Assembly (NCBI GenBank): GCA_003415625.1 | Contig: PYIU01000009.1 | Span: 1,364,001 to 1,428,000, forward strand | Length of the DNA: 64,000 nt | DNA from: Aquanectria penicillioides | Taxonomy: Eukaryota > Ascomycota > Sordariomycetes > Hypocreales > Nectriaceae | Reading direction: 5' to 3' | In this document: in pieces, positions 11,992 to 23,522 of the stretch | Position numbering within the stretch: position 1 is the stretch's first letter | Layout: each line of letters opens with the position of its first letter | Notes under the pieces: generated by a model | Databases searched by the model: none | The model's input: only the letters and a program-made list of their open reading frames with translations | Told to the model about the DNA's origin: nothing | Position numbers and translations under genes: made by a program

Positions 11992-14900
11992 TCATGAGCG
12001 GAGGACAGTGCTTCCGTTAGTCCCGTTGAGCTTCAACTCAGCCAGCTGCTTGCTCAGCGCGCCGTTAGGCGGCTCGGCGACGGCAATGGCAACAGCAGCA
12101 GCAGCAGCCGCCGGCTCCGCACTTGTAAGCCCCTTTCTGATGGCCAAGACACTGTCAACAATCACGGCGTCGATGCCCTGCTTGACTTGTCGCTGTTTGC
12201 ATGTCACTGTTAGCCTCACTTCTCTCACTGTGTACATGGAGCTGCGGTGAGCTCAGCTGCTCGCTCCTCCCAAGGGAGACTCACCTGCACCATGACCGGA
12301 TCGTTGTTCAGCGCGCCGTACGTGACGCAGACCAATCCGTTTTCCTTGACGACCCTGACCAGTCGCGGGCTGTTGATCATGGGTTCCGCAGCGGACACAA
12401 TACCCAACAGGTTCCAGCGGCTCGCGAAGCGGATGGCTTCCTGAAGAGACGACGCCCGTATGTCGCACACCTCGGTGCATCCTGCATCAGTGAGGAACAG
12501 GATGGGGATGGACGGCTGCTTGAAACTTAGGCAGAGACAAATGTCAGGGTTGAACGAGGAGAAGATGATGTGTCGCTCGCCGGCCAAGTCGTAGACCTTG
12601 GATAGGACGGTGTCGCAGAATGAGTTCAGTTCCACCGCGTATGTGTCCATCTCGTGCTCCTCGCTCTCGTGCAGCATAGGGTACTTCATCTCGATGTTGA
12701 AGCCAATGTTCTCGGGAAGCTGGCGGAAGAGATCCTCCAGGGTAGCAAAGGGTGCCTGGATAAAGTTGCCTCTTGAGTTGGCCTTGAAGCCCTTGGACTT
12801 GAAGTCCCGGGTATGCTTCATGCGCTCGTCCATCTCAGCGGGCCCAGTACCTGCAAAGCCCATCGACTGTGACCGTTTTGGTGTGAAGCTGTTGCTGCGT
12901 GCGCGGCTACCATTCTCTCCTTGAGCCGTAGGCTTCAACGCATCCTTCTGGTTGGGAGGACGGCGTGAGTCCGGATTGATGTGTAAGAACTGCTCCAATG
13001 TCAAAGTGTGAACGGGTGCATCAATTCCAGTCTCGCTGACTAGGAAGTCGTGATAGATAACTGGGACGTGGTCCTTGGTCAGCTGTACGTCAAACTCAAC
13101 GTACTGAGCACCTAAGTTGGCCGCTGCAATGAATGAGGGCAGAGTGTTCTCGCCCAGCTGGAGAGACGTGTTTGAAGCGATATTCTTTCCCAGACCACGG
13201 TGGCCGATGAGCATAGTCGAAGCCAACTTTTTCCAGTACGTCTGCCTAGATGTGACTTCCATGTTGGGATGGTGGAAGGGAGTGATGACCAAAAAGTTGA
13301 AGTTAACGGTTCCAATGACATCAAGATTGCTCGACATGATGGGGACGCAAACATCAGCCTGCAGGTTCATCCGGCGCGATCCCAATGTAGGCTTGACTGA
13401 CGAGAGGAGAGCAACTCCACGTCCAATCTTGTTCTTCTCGCTGCCGGAGTAAGTTGGCACGATGTCAAAAAGCAGCTTCACTTTGCTGGCATCGGTCGTC
13501 GTGAACACAACAGGCTCCGTGGCAACGTTTTCATGAACGGGGAGATCGATGATGGTGGGCTCACCCTGAGCTCCCTGCGCCGCAACGACAATGGAGAGCG
13601 CAGTGTCGAGCTGAGTGTTGTGCGCCTCGGCAAGCGGCACTCGATCCAGGTTTACAGGCTCGATATTCTTTCGCATATCCATGGAGCCAAGTGAAACAAG
13701 GACGAGACTTTCGTCAGTGAGGTATCGATGACCGAAACTCTTGACGGGCTCTGCTGGTCGAGGTGCGCCGTTCGATCCGTTCGAGCGACGTTCCTCGATG
13801 GAGGAGCTCTCTGAAGACAGTGTTGGCTGCAGAGCGTCGACAGGCCTAGACTTTGGTTCTTCCTCTTCCTCATCTTTCAAATGAGCAGCGAGGAGTTCAG
13901 CAATGTCAATATGACCTCTCAAAGCCGCGTGCTCCTTTGCCGACCATCCAGAGGAGTCTAGACGTGACACATCCGCGCCAGCGTCAACAAGCAGCCGGGC
14001 CACGTTGAGCTTGCCATCGACAGCGGCAACGTGAAGAGGAGTCCAGGCATAGGTGGTCTCAGTGACCTCCAGATCGGCCTTCTGGGACTCTGATCCTCCC
14101 AAGATGACTCGGGCACACTCTTCGTGGCCGAATCGAGCAGCAACATGGAGAGCAGTTTCATTAGACTTGTCCTTCCAGTTGATGTCAACACCTGCGTCTA
14201 CGAGCATTTGAACGATGGTGCTATAGTTGCTCTTGGTGGCAAGAGCAAGAACGGCTCCAGAAGTAGAGATTGTCTTTCGAATCTCCGCCTTGGCCTCGCT
14301 GCTTCCTTCCCAGTTTTCACCTTGAAGGAGAGCTTGAGTTGTCAAGGGGTGACCGCCGATAACACTGAGGTGCAATGGTGCGAACCCATCATTGTCTTGC
14401 CATTCAGGCGTGTCAATTCCGTTCTTGACGTGAAATTGGTCCCACTCTTGCATATTGTTCATGATGATCTGGCAGACAACAACGAAACCGAATTGGGCCG
14501 CATAATGAAGAGGCATTCGGCCGAAAGAATCGCGGCTTTTCAGTGCCTCTCGCTGGTGCGGGCGAAGCTGGTCTAGAAGATAAACGAAGAGCTGGACAAC
14601 CTCATCATCCTTGCCAAGGAGCTTGGTCTCATTCGTGTTGAGTGCCTTGATGGGAGTTGTGGTCGAGACAGCGGGCTGCAGATGCCTGTTACTAAACTCG
14701 GCGCCGGCAGGTACAGGGTATTTCTGAGAATCCAAGTCTTGAGGTGATGACTTGGTGCGACCAATGTGAATAACGAGTCGATGAATGCAGTTTCGACCGT
14801 TAATGTCATCATGTTCGTCAAGGCTCTTTGTCTTGTCAAGAAGGAATGCGATACATGCCCTTGCACGAGTAGCGATTGATCGCTGAAGAAGATTCAGGAA

Positions 14901-15745
14901 GACAATCTGAGAGCCTTCCTCGGGACCAACGTTGTTGTTATCTAGCCCCTTCTGAAGTGATGCAACGTCGTCGTTGCGAACAGCTTGATCTAGCAAGTCG
15001 AGCTGCGCCTGGGGTAAGTTGAGCATAGCCTTCGTCGACGCCCGTCCCAGAGAACGTGACGAATGATCAGACATGGCATCATCAAAGTTTTGAGCGTCAG
15101 CAAGAACAGATAACCATTTGTTAATTTCGACGAGTAGTCTGGCCGTGTTAGCCTCCTTGGCAAACGGCTTGGGGTCAACCTTGGTAGAGATGTATCGATG
15201 CTGGGTAACAATGTCGGGGACCTTCTTGTCGAGTTTCTTTGTGATCTTGACGAAGCCTCGGCGGTTGATCTCACCGAACCATTGGAGGTTGCGCAGCTGG
15301 CTTCTCAGCTCGAGAAGGGCGCCCATGACTTCCTCGATCTCATCTTGATCGAGGGTGGTGACGACATCGGGATTTCGACCATAGCGGTTGTATAAGAGAT
15401 TCAGCCGGCGGCAGGCGTCGGAGAGCTTCTTGTTGTAGAAGGAGTCGACATCTTCGAGGTTCCGGTCAAGGGCAAAGAAGAATTCTACATGGGGAGTTAG
15501 GGGAGAGGCTCAGGGCCCGACGGAGAGTCGAGGAAGCCGCCCACCTGCAGGATCCACCTTTTCACCATTTCTTGCCTTCTCGGCCGCAGCCTTGACGAGT
15601 TTCTTGAGGCCCTTGTAGTTGATGTATGAGGCCGCCCACTCGGGGACCTGGTTGCGCGGTAGGCTGGATTGGTTCTCAGTACACCTGGCGGGTTTTGGGG
15701 TTTTGGCGGAGCCCCTCCGGGAACCTACTTTCTGCCAAACTTCAT
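11992..15745 (-). CDS. nuc-2: SPX-ankyrin-GDPD protein (NUC-2/PHO81/GDE1 family)
   Basis: Predicted phosphate-status protein of about 1,178 residues in four exons: 15745-15729, 15663-15545, 15484-12285 and 12192-11992. A 17-nt first exon encodes MKFGR and splices in frame to an SPX domain start (LPRNQVPEW, INYKGLKKLVK). Lysine clusters KGLKKLVK and KITKKLDKK match the inositol-pyrophosphate-binding surface known for SPX domains. Ankyrin-type repeats lie at about residues 360-585 and a glycerophosphodiester phosphodiesterase domain at about 800-1160. The latter keeps the catalytic pattern: HRG in IGHRGLGKN, ENT, EFD in YVEFDVQ, and YHD. In Neurospora, NUC-2 acts upstream of the cyclin/CDK pair PREG/PGOV in phosphate signalling; yeast Gde1 with the same architecture hydrolyses glycerophosphocholine. 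The intact site leaves both roles open. The last exon encodes a poly-Ala stretch from a CAG/GCA run. All exon lengths sum to an open frame. Confidence 0.93.
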
Positions 15746-17542
15746 GGCGGCGACGGCACGGCTGATCGACACCGTGGGAGATCTGAGTCGCGTGAGAGTG
15801 AGAACTGGGTGTAGAGCGATCCGAGGAGACGGATAGACAGGTTTATTGGCCCTCGGAAGGGACGGGGATGAGAGGAAGGTGTGAGAGATATGCGATGGCG
15901 GCTCTTATGAGCAATGGCACCGCAATGGGCAAGGGAGAGAGAGGAGAGAGAGTAGTCAATGCCAAGGTGATTGAGTCCGGGGGGTCTCAGAAGCTCCGGA
16001 GAGCAACTCGGCGCTGGGCTACCTCGTCACGAGAGCAGCGCAAGGAGGACAGGCAACACGCAGACGGCAACGCTTCAAGCTGTTCCGTGCTGCAGATGGA
16101 GAGGATCCTTGCGTGCGTGTGGTGATAAGCGAGCGCTCAGGAGTACGCGGTGGATTCGATGTGAGACAGAGGGGAATTGAAGACGAGCTCCATCGGGGAG
16201 GGAGCTGAGGACTGGCGAGGAGACACGAGAGAGAGTCAGAGAGGGCTGCGAGGAGGCAAGCTAGGTGCAGAATTTTGCTGGGGAAGAGAAGATATGCCTT
16301 GTCTGGCAAGTTCGGCATCGGCACTGGCTACTGGATTCCTGTGAAGGCGGCGATGTTTCCATGTGGGGGTGGGAGGGAGAGATCCACTGGCGGCTCGTTG
16401 TGGCACACAGTAGCTCCCAGTTTCTTCAGCGCGCTCGCAGGGCCTTGGGCGCACCTGACAGGCTGTACGCGGGCAGCTCACAGCGCGCCTCGTAGGCGTT
16501 CCAGGGCTCTTCTGCCAGCGGGCTGTAGTGGTGCCCCTCCTGCAGAGCCAGTTGGCCGGGGTGCATGGGGCGTCCTCCTCGTAGCTGGAGCCGGCCGACC
16601 ATTTCTCGCCTGCCATTGGCGACCGTGGAGCCCCTGGGCCTCGTGACTGGCCAGTCTGAGGTCTGGAATTGGACCGCGTCCACTTGAACGCTTCTGAACC
16701 CTGAGTTTCCCAGTGCATAGCACATCGTGACCCTTTTGTTATACACGCCACCAGAGCCGTTGCAGTCCCTGATCCCCAAGTACTCTGCCCGTACATTGTC
16801 CGCTCTCCTGGCTCACCTTTTTTTTTTCTTTTTTTCTTTTTTTGCCCTCTCTTCCCTCGTGTGTCATGCTCCGTGATACCGGTAGTCCCGTACCTTGACC
16901 GCCCATTTGTTAATTGCTAATTGCCTTCGCCGGACCTGAGATTTCCGCCCCGCTTTCTCGCACTCGACAGGGACCCTCGCCCACCAGCCGTCATCGTCAT
17001 CGCCATCGCCATCCGCCGGCACCGGGGCTCTCCGGAACTCGCTGGTGGGAGCGTGGGAGCGTGGGAGCCCCAAGCTGCCGTCATCAGAGATCAACATCGC
17101 TAATGCCCCCCATTTGCACCCCCGTCTTACTCTTTCGTTTTCCCTTGCACAATCTATCCATCTCACTCACCCAACCCCAGACAGGATGAGGGGTATTCGG
17201 CATGTGCGCATCCCTAGTGTGTGGCGGCCGAAAAGCCGACACAAGACCTGGACACATGACATGGTCAACAATGAAGCCAGCAAAAGCATGCGTCGATAGC
17301 TTGCGCCAAACATGCTCAGGGCTCCTGACCTAGACCTGTGGGAGCATCGCGGGCTGTCTTAAGGTTGTTCAAAACAACTTAATTCTCAATACAAGAAGCG
17401 TATGCAAAACGCCTCCTCTGGTATGTAATGTGCGACAACTAAAGCTAAGGTAAGGTACACGCATCGTGATGTAACATCGCTGTTCTAGATCAAAATCTTT
17501 CTGTCTCGCTTGCGCCTTCCACCTGCCACTCCCGTCCCTTCT
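15746..17542. other. Intergenic: 5' flank of nuc-2 and 3' flank of the PPR gene
   Basis: No supportable gene. GA-rich sequence near 15.85-16.25 kb probably belongs to the nuc-2 promoter and 5' leader. An open frame of 186 codons at 16.2-16.8 kb on the minus strand has no domain and biased composition. Confidence 0.6.
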
Positions 17543-19729
17543 TTACCCTAATCCAACCCATTGGCCCTGTGCCGGATAGGCTGGTCGCTGGTCCGGCACC
17601 GGCCACGCCAATAACCTCTGAGGTCTCGCCTTCAGTCTGCTTCCTCCCGATGGAACAATGGGCTTCTTGAATGTTAACGTAGCTAGCTCATGGTTGTCAA
17701 GTGAAAGCTGCCCTTCCTCTTCGACTTCTTGCTCTGTGACTAGTTGTCGCGACTCAGCTACTTTCACCTCTGTCTTACTCTCGGGACTCGATGCGACAGA
17801 ACTCCGGAGCCGCTCACACTCCGCCAGTGTCTCTTGCATTCCGTTCAATTCGAGTTTCTCGGAAAACATCTCAACAAACTCCTGGTTCAACTGGAGTGAG
17901 CGGTGCTGAGCTGACTCCCCAATGTGTTGAGCCATCGAGGTGCGGAATTCCAGGGAAAAGGCAGAATTTAATAGCTTGCTCTCAATCGACTGTGTAGTCC
18001 TTTGCACCAATGCATGCTCCTTCCATAGACTCTCGATCTGTAGTATCCTGCTCTTTGAAGTATTCGACATCTCATCGAGCTCTGATCCTGCTCGAGCGTC
18101 GCTGCCACCCTCTACGTCAAGCTCAGCGGTAGCATCGGCTCGAGTAAGAGCTGCCATAAACTGACCAAATCTGACACCGGATATATCCAAATTAGTCAGC
18201 ATCGACTTGGAGGCTGTCTCACCGGCGGTGCTGAGGCCACAGATGTCAACCAGAACACGGAGGCGGCTGATGAGATACGAGACTCCTTCATCCCGATCGA
18301 ACAGCATCGAAGGGAAGCTATTTTCGCAGTCTGTGAAGCCACGCACCAGCTTCACTGATGCCCTCCAATCAAGAGCGAGGATGCACTCGTCAAACAGTTG
18401 CTTGATGATGTTTGTGCTTAAAGAAACGTTGGCCTTCATGCAACTCACAAAGAAGGTTGCGGCTTGGTCGAACAACTTGAAATGAAGAAGGCCATTGATA
18501 ATGGCCTCGACTAAGGGCTGGTTCATGGGAGCGTTTTTCCACACCCAGTCGCCTGTGCGTGTCACCCCTTTACCTTGCGTCCACAGTCTGGATGTCTGTT
18601 TTTGGTCAACATCGTCGACGTGCCTGCGTCCTAGTTTGGCACCGGTCTCTGCATCGAGACCAGTAAGGCATGCGATTGCACGGAGGAATTTGCCGTGATT
18701 GTTGGAGTTCTTATAATGGTTGATAATGGCGAGGAAGGTAGAAGGCGTGGGCATTAGGCGGCGGTAGTAGAAGAATGAGTTGACCAACGACTCAGCCAGG
18801 TTCTTATGGCCTGTCTTGTCAAAGGCAACGATCAAGGTGTTATATGTATGCATGTCTGCGGGATGGGCAGCCACAAGCAGGTTGTAGCAGACCATGCCGA
18901 CCATTTCCTTCAGTCCGAGACCTGGGGAATTGACAATCTCCCTGAGGCGTTGGTTCAGCGCGAACCTATTCTGTTTGGCTCGGACGGGGTCAATCGAGTC
19001 AAAGGTGTAGCAAGGTGACTTTCCATCGGCCAATTGGCGGGCTTGGTCGAAACTCGGGGTTGGAGAGGTTGACCGATCGTTGGCCTCGGCACGATCAAGA
19101 AGTTGGCGCACGAGATGCACCATTGTCCTTGAGTCATTGTGAAGCTGCTGGCGGGTTTGGGCAACCCGACGAGCTAGACGGGTGTCCATCTCCTCCGCCA
19201 ATATTGCCTGCTCGAGACTTTCATAATCCGTCCGTCTCAATTGCTGCATCGTGGCCTCGTCGGGGGTGTGATAGTGTTCATCTTGCAGTCGGTCCATCAA
19301 CTCGGACACGCGCAGGGTAACTGGCTTGTGGATCTCCTTCATAAATGGGCGACCAGTATATATTGTCTTGAGTGTCGCCCACAGCTCCTCCATTTGTTCC
19401 GGTGTCAATTCGGGCTGATCATGGTCGAGACTCTCGGCGATTCGTTTGGTCTCCAGGGCTCGAAGCAATTGGAGTTCGGCTATTTCACGTCGGGCCTCGT
19501 CCAATTGGCGATCCAAATCCTGCCTCCTATCCTCCTTTCGAATAGCATCGACGACAGCGGCAGTCGCGAAGAGGGAACTGTATGCTGCAGTGAAGACTTC
19601 GGCAAAGGTCGGCTTGCGTGGTCGTACGGCGGCGGTGGTGACTCGGCGGCCAAGAGCGCTGATGGCCGTATCGCAGACTCTGCAGCCGCAGCGATGAGCC
19701 TGACCGGCTCTCGACCAAAGTGACTGCAT
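17543..19729 (-). CDS. PPR-like mitochondrial protein, conserved in filamentous fungi
   Basis: Single-exon gene of 728 residues. The N-terminus is basic, has few acidic residues and carries CGC and cysteine motifs within the first 25 residues, consistent with a mitochondrial presequence (inference). A coiled-coil-like Arg/Glu-rich stretch follows at about residues 60-100. The middle (about 280-470) has helical-hairpin segments such as the stretch around NTLIVAFDKTGHKNLAESL and PTPSTFLAIINHYKNS, which resemble pentatricopeptide repeats. PPR proteins bind organellar RNA and act in its processing or translation; the specific target cannot be told. The start is the first ATG of the frame and lies 332 bp from the divergent CZIB-like gene. 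The C-terminal third is Ser/Glu-rich and not recognised. Confidence 0.8.
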   Translation of the reverse strand: MQSLWSRAGQAHRCGCRVCDTAISALGRRVTTAAVRPRKPTFAEVFTAAYSSLFATAAVVDAIRKEDRRQDLDRQLDEARREIAELQLLRALETKRIAESLDHDQPELTPEQMEELWATLKTIYTGRPFMKEIHKPVTLRVSELMDRLQDEHYHTPDEATMQQLRRTDYESLEQAILAEEMDTRLARRVAQTRQQLHNDSRTMVHLVRQLLDRAEANDRSTSPTPSFDQARQLADGKSPCYTFDSIDPVRAKQNRFALNQRLREIVNSPGLGLKEMVGMVCYNLLVAAHPADMHTYNTLIVAFDKTGHKNLAESLVNSFFYYRRLMPTPSTFLAIINHYKNSNNHGKFLRAIACLTGLDAETGAKLGRRHVDDVDQKQTSRLWTQGKGVTRTGDWVWKNAPMNQPLVEAIINGLLHFKLFDQAATFFVSCMKANVSLSTNIIKQLFDECILALDWRASVKLVRGFTDCENSFPSMLFDRDEGVSYLISRLRVLVDICGLSTAGETASKSMLTNLDISGVRFGQFMAALTRADATAELDVEGGSDARAGSELDEMSNTSKSRILQIESLWKEHALVQRTTQSIESKLLNSAFSLEFRTSMAQHIGESAQHRSLQLNQEFVEMFSEKLELNGMQETLAECERLRSSVASSPESKTEVKVAESRQLVTEQEVEEEGQLSLDNHELATLTFKKPIVPSGGSRLKARPQRLLAWPVPDQRPAYPAQGQWVGLG

Positions 19730-20061
19730 AACCGAGAGTCCTTTGTCCTTAGGACATCGCTGGGTGGTTGAGGGGCTGGTGATGGCAATGGCTATTCAAT
19801 TGAGGTGTTTCGCGGAGCTAATGTGAGAAATTGACCAGTCGTTGATGGTACGATTATCCCAGTCACGTGTTTTATTCCGCTCGCCCAAATCGGCTGCTAT
19901 TCTCACACCCCACCTCGCTACCCCACCATGGTCGCTTGCACCGCATCGCCGAGGCTTCGGGCACCTGCTGCTTTTCACTCTGGAGATAGCTCTGCCCGTG
20001 ATAAATTTGTTTTGGTCTTTTCCCAAGATCTCCTTGCATCGCAGTCGTCTACTTGCCCAAC
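19730..20061. promoter_or_regulatory. Shared divergent promoter, PPR-like gene and CZIB gene
   Basis: The two start codons face away from each other with 332 bp between them, so both promoters must share or overlap here. A CACGTG-like core (tcacgtgt) occurs near 19862. No TATA box is obvious. Confidence 0.55.
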
Positions 20062-20775
20062 ATGTTCGCCCTCGTACTCACCGCCGAGCAGACAGGGTAT
20101 GTTGACCATTGCCGTGGTACTGTACCCCCGCCTAACCTGAGCTGTATTAACCCACATCAATCTCATAGTGTTACCAACCTACGGCCAGATGATTCAGAGG
20201 AAAATCCATTCTGGTACATGTTCAAGGTTCAGTGCACTTCGTGCCGAGAGACTCACGATAAACATGTCGGCGTGAACCGTTTCGTGCGTCCGACCGTGTG
20301 TTGTCGAGTTGGTCAAGACCGCATCTGACGCATCTTCTCAGGAAACCAACGAAATTAGCGGAAGCAGAGGCGAGGCCAATTTCGTTTGGAGATGCAAGAA
20401 CTGCAAGGTTGGGAACCCAAATATTGCCATCACTATATATCTGACAGGTTCTCTCTAGCGAGAAGGATCTGCTACCTTCAAGACAGCTCCCGTACCTTAT
20501 GAGCAGACCGAACCTGCCAAACTCCACAAAATCATCGAGTTCGATTGCCGTGGTCTGGAGTTTGTGGAGTTCAAGCCAGAGGTAAGTAAAACAACACGGA
20601 GACCGGCTCATATACTAATGAGAAACGGTAGGGAAATTGGTTGGCGGAGGGCATCGATTCGGGTTTCAAGTTTTCGGAGATCGATTTATCAGAAGGTGAA
20701 TGGTTTGAATATGATGAGAAGGCGGGCGATGAAGTGAGTATTAATGATATCAAATGGGAGATCAAGCGAGCATAA
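20062..20775 (+). CDS. CZIB/UPF0587 (DUF866) zinc-binding protein
   Basis: Five exons (20062-20096, 20169-20283, 20342-20407, 20459-20581, 20632-20775) encode 160 residues, the usual family length. The two CxxC pairs typical of the family are present: CTSC after MFKVQ and CKNC after NFVWR. Further family hallmarks are NPFWYMFKVQC, HVGVNRFE, the segment IIEFDCRGLEF and a C-terminal acidic WFEYDEKAGDEV. The human relative (C1orf123/CZIB) binds zinc through these cysteines; the cellular role is not settled. Every junction uses a GT donor and an AG acceptor in the right phase; the third donor (GTTGGG) is weak. Five short exons in 160 codons is intron-dense for this window. Confidence 0.93.
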
Positions 20776-21078
20776 ATGTACATGAACTTAGATAATATTG
20801 TATCTGGGTACTATTTAAATAAGAAACAATTTTCTTTTTACCCAGTTGGATTTTATTTCATGGGAGGGTACCATGTTGATTCACGGCGAATTGGGGATAT
20901 TTATGCGAGCCTAGGGCTGGCAAGCCACAGTCTTGGTTCTGGATCAGCCCCAGTGCTGTGGCGCAGTGTCTGTGCTCTCAAGGTCGAAGCTTTTATATCC
21001 ATCACCGACATCTCTTCTCCTTAACCGACCTCAAAGACCACTGTCATACGCTGGGACACATGCCGTGTCGCAAATTTT
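20776..21078. other. Short intergenic spacer
   Basis: AT-rich 3' flank of the CZIB gene followed by the 5' flank of the Rpr2-like gene. No further feature seen. Confidence 0.6.
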
Positions 21079-21660
21079 GTGAATATGGCACTCGAAGATC
21101 TACCAGGGACAGTTGAATACCTCACGAATGCGGCTCATCTCCTTCGGGCCACGGCCCCTGAATCTTCAGCCCATCTCATGAGCCAGCGCAACCAGCTTCT
21201 GGATGAGCATGGAGTTTCTCAAACCGACGTTCAACGGCAACGCGCTTGCGGTAGCTGCGGCCTTATCAGCGTCCCCCCACTCGAGTGGAAGACCACGAAG
21301 CCTGGTGCCAAAAAGTTTCTTCGAAAACATGCGAAGAGCTCAGCTTCGAACTCACGCAACAGGCCAACTACGACAAACTCCAGCTCACTAGCCACAACCA
21401 ACTCACAAAGAACGCTGCACTGTGCCAACTGCCAACAAGAGACCAAGATCACTCTCCCAGACCCAGGAAATGCAGTTCGCCTCAAGCTCAGGCTACCGGA
21501 AAAGGTCAAGAAACCAGTTGCTGCGGAGGCTGCTAAACCCACGGCCAATGCCAGCAGCAGGAAGCGGGCCAAGAACCGTAAAGCTGGACTGCAGGCTCTT
21601 CTCTCAGGCCAAAAGCAACAGTCGTCAAATCCGCTTAGTCTTGCCAACTTTATGAAATGA
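21079..21660 (+). CDS. Rpr2/Rpp21/Snm1-type RNase P/MRP subunit
   Basis: Intronless gene of 193 residues, or 191 if the second ATG (MALED) is used. A zinc ribbon is formed by CGSC at about residues 58-61 and CANC at about 113-116, separated by a Ser/Thr-rich insert. Before it lies a helical segment (EYLTNAAHLL ... MSQRNQLLDEHG) typical of the Rpr2 fold. The C-terminus is Lys/Arg-rich (SSRKRAKNRK) and suits RNA binding and nuclear location. The family supplies a protein subunit to RNase P (tRNA 5' maturation) or RNase MRP (rRNA processing). The sequence does not tell Rpr2 from Snm1. Confidence 0.82.
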   Translation: MNMALEDLPGTVEYLTNAAHLLRATAPESSAHLMSQRNQLLDEHGVSQTDVQRQRACGSCGLISVPPLEWKTTKPGAKKFLRKHAKSSASNSRNRPTTTNSSSLATTNSQRTLHCANCQQETKITLPDPGNAVRLKLRLPEKVKKPVAAEAAKPTANASSRKRAKNRKAGLQALLSGQKQQSSNPLSLANFMK

Positions 21661-21995
21661 GTCAGGCCGAGAAGTATGATCCCTAGTAGTAAAGCAAGGA
21701 GTACCGGTTTGCTTGGCCTCTCAGATCAACTAATCAATCGGGCTATTTTCTGTTTGCAGAATGCGTCATGCTGGCACCTCAACGCACGTCGCGAAGGTTC
21801 TAGCGTCTGCTCCCAGCAGCCTGGTAGCCCTCGAGTGCCGACCCATAGGCACCCACGGAGGCCCAAAAGCATGACATAACGTGGGCCGGCTAAAAAGTTG
21901 CCCCTCCAAAAATTTCATTGCCCCTCCATCGGCTCACGACCCAACCCGACCTTCCTCCACCTCCTCCGAGCCATCACACCCAACTGCAAACAAAA
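21661..21995. other. Intergenic spacer and ZPR1 5' flank
   Basis: 3' flank of the Rpr2-like gene and promoter of ZPR1. A C/T-rich stretch followed by CAAACAAAAATG immediately precedes the ZPR1 start, a common fungal leader arrangement. Confidence 0.6.
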
Positions 21996-23522
21996 ATGGC
22001 CGCCGAAGATACGAGCAAGCAGAACTCTGAGCAGTTCTTCGAGTCCATCGGCAACAAGGTTAGCAACCTTGCGCCTGCCGATGGCGCTGAGGACGCTGAG
22101 GACGCTGAGGAAGACCGCCCGCCGGTCGAGGAGATTGAATCGCTCTGCATGAACTGCGGCAAGAATGTGAGTGTTCGCTTTGATATCCTCGCTCTCGCTC
22201 TTGCTATGGCCAAATTGCTAACTTTGCACGCAGGGAATCACCCGTCTGCTTCTCACCGCGATCCCCTACTTCCGCGAAATCGTCATCATGTCCTTTAACT
22301 GCGACCACTGCGGTACCCAGAACAACGAAATCCAGGCTGCGGGAACCGTCCAGCCCAAGGGAATATATTACGAGCTGCGCCTAACTGCCGCCGGTGACTT
22401 TGCTCGACAGGTCATCAAGTCCGATACCGCTACCGTTAAGTTTATCGAGCTGGATCTCGAAATCCCAGCTGGCCGCGGCCAGCTTACAAACGTCGAAGGT
22501 CTTCTTACCACCGTCGTCGATGACCTCGAGCTGGGACAGGAGGCGCGCAAGGAGCAGACTCCTGAAGTGTTCACAAAGGTTGCTGAGATTATTGCCAAGG
22601 CTCGGACTATGCTGCTCGGCGACTCGTTCCCCTTCCGTGTCTTCATTGATGACCCTGCCGGAAACTCCTTTATCGCCCCCGACCTGAAGGACGGCGTGGG
22701 CAAGTGGGAAAAGCACGAATATGCCCGAACCAAAGAACAGAATGAGTCTCTCGGCCTATCTGGCTCTGACCCCAACGCCGGTGCTGAGTTCCAGAACCCC
22801 GGCCTGACTGCCGACGGCGAAATTATTCCCAACGAGGTTTACAGCTTCCCTGCAACCTGCCCTGGATGTATGCATCCTTGCACCACGAACATGAAGATGG
22901 TTGACATTCCCCACTTCAAGCAAGTCGTACTCATGTCTACTGTTTGCGACGACTGTGGATACCGTTCCAACGACGTCAAGACTGGTGGTGAGATTCCCGA
23001 GCTCGGTGAGAAAATCGTCCTGGAAGTCTCTGACAGCGCCGACCTTGGCCGCGATATTCTCAAGAGCGAGACTTGTGGCCTTGAGTGCCCTGAGCTCAAG
23101 CTCCAGGTCAACCCTGGTACTCTGGGCGGTCGCTTCACTACTGTCGAGGGTCTCTTGACCCAGGTCCGTAACGACCTTCACAGCCAGATTTTTGAGGCCG
23201 ATGGTGCCGGTCAGGGCGGCGACTCTCTCGTCCTGGAAGAGAAGTCCCAGTGGGATGATTTCTTTGGTGGCCTCGATAGCGCCATCGCTGGCGATCGACC
23301 CTTCACCATCATCCTCACTGACCCCTTCGCCAGCAGCTACGTCCAACCCCTGGTTGACCCCCTGCCCCCGACCCAAAGATTAAGCGGGAGAACTATACAC
23401 GAACAGCGGAGGAAGAGGAGGACCTGGGTCTGAAGGATATGAAGCTTGAGGGTTATCAGGAGGACGAGAAGAAGGAGGGCGGGGCGGAGGCTGAGAAGAA
23501 GGAGACCAAGACCGAAAGCTGA
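21996..23522 (+). CDS. zpr1: Zinc-finger protein ZPR1, with an apparent frame break
   Basis: Two exons, 21996-22166 and 22234-23522. ZPR1 is a conserved chaperone-like protein that binds translation elongation factor eEF1A and moves between cytoplasm and nucleus. Both C4 zinc fingers are visible: CMNCGKN, split by the intron, with CDHCGTQNNE; and CPGCMHPC with CDDCGYRSNDV. Each is followed by its homologous ZPR1 domain (the YYELRLTAAGD half and the KIVLEVSDSAD half, each with VEGLLT). Near 23365-23369 the frame shifts. Upstream reads SSYVQPLVDPL; after the shift the next frame reads DPKIKRENYTRT and the acidic tail EEEEDLGLKDMKLEGYQ, which ends at TGA 23520-23522. One missing C in the C5 run explains it and would give about 486 residues. 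I infer an assembly error, not a pseudogene. Confidence 0.92.

Noticed and set aside
23341..23380. Very short intron as an explanation of the ZPR1 frame change
   Set aside because: The only GT-AG spans available are about 28-38 nt and lack a branch site; a single missing base is simpler.
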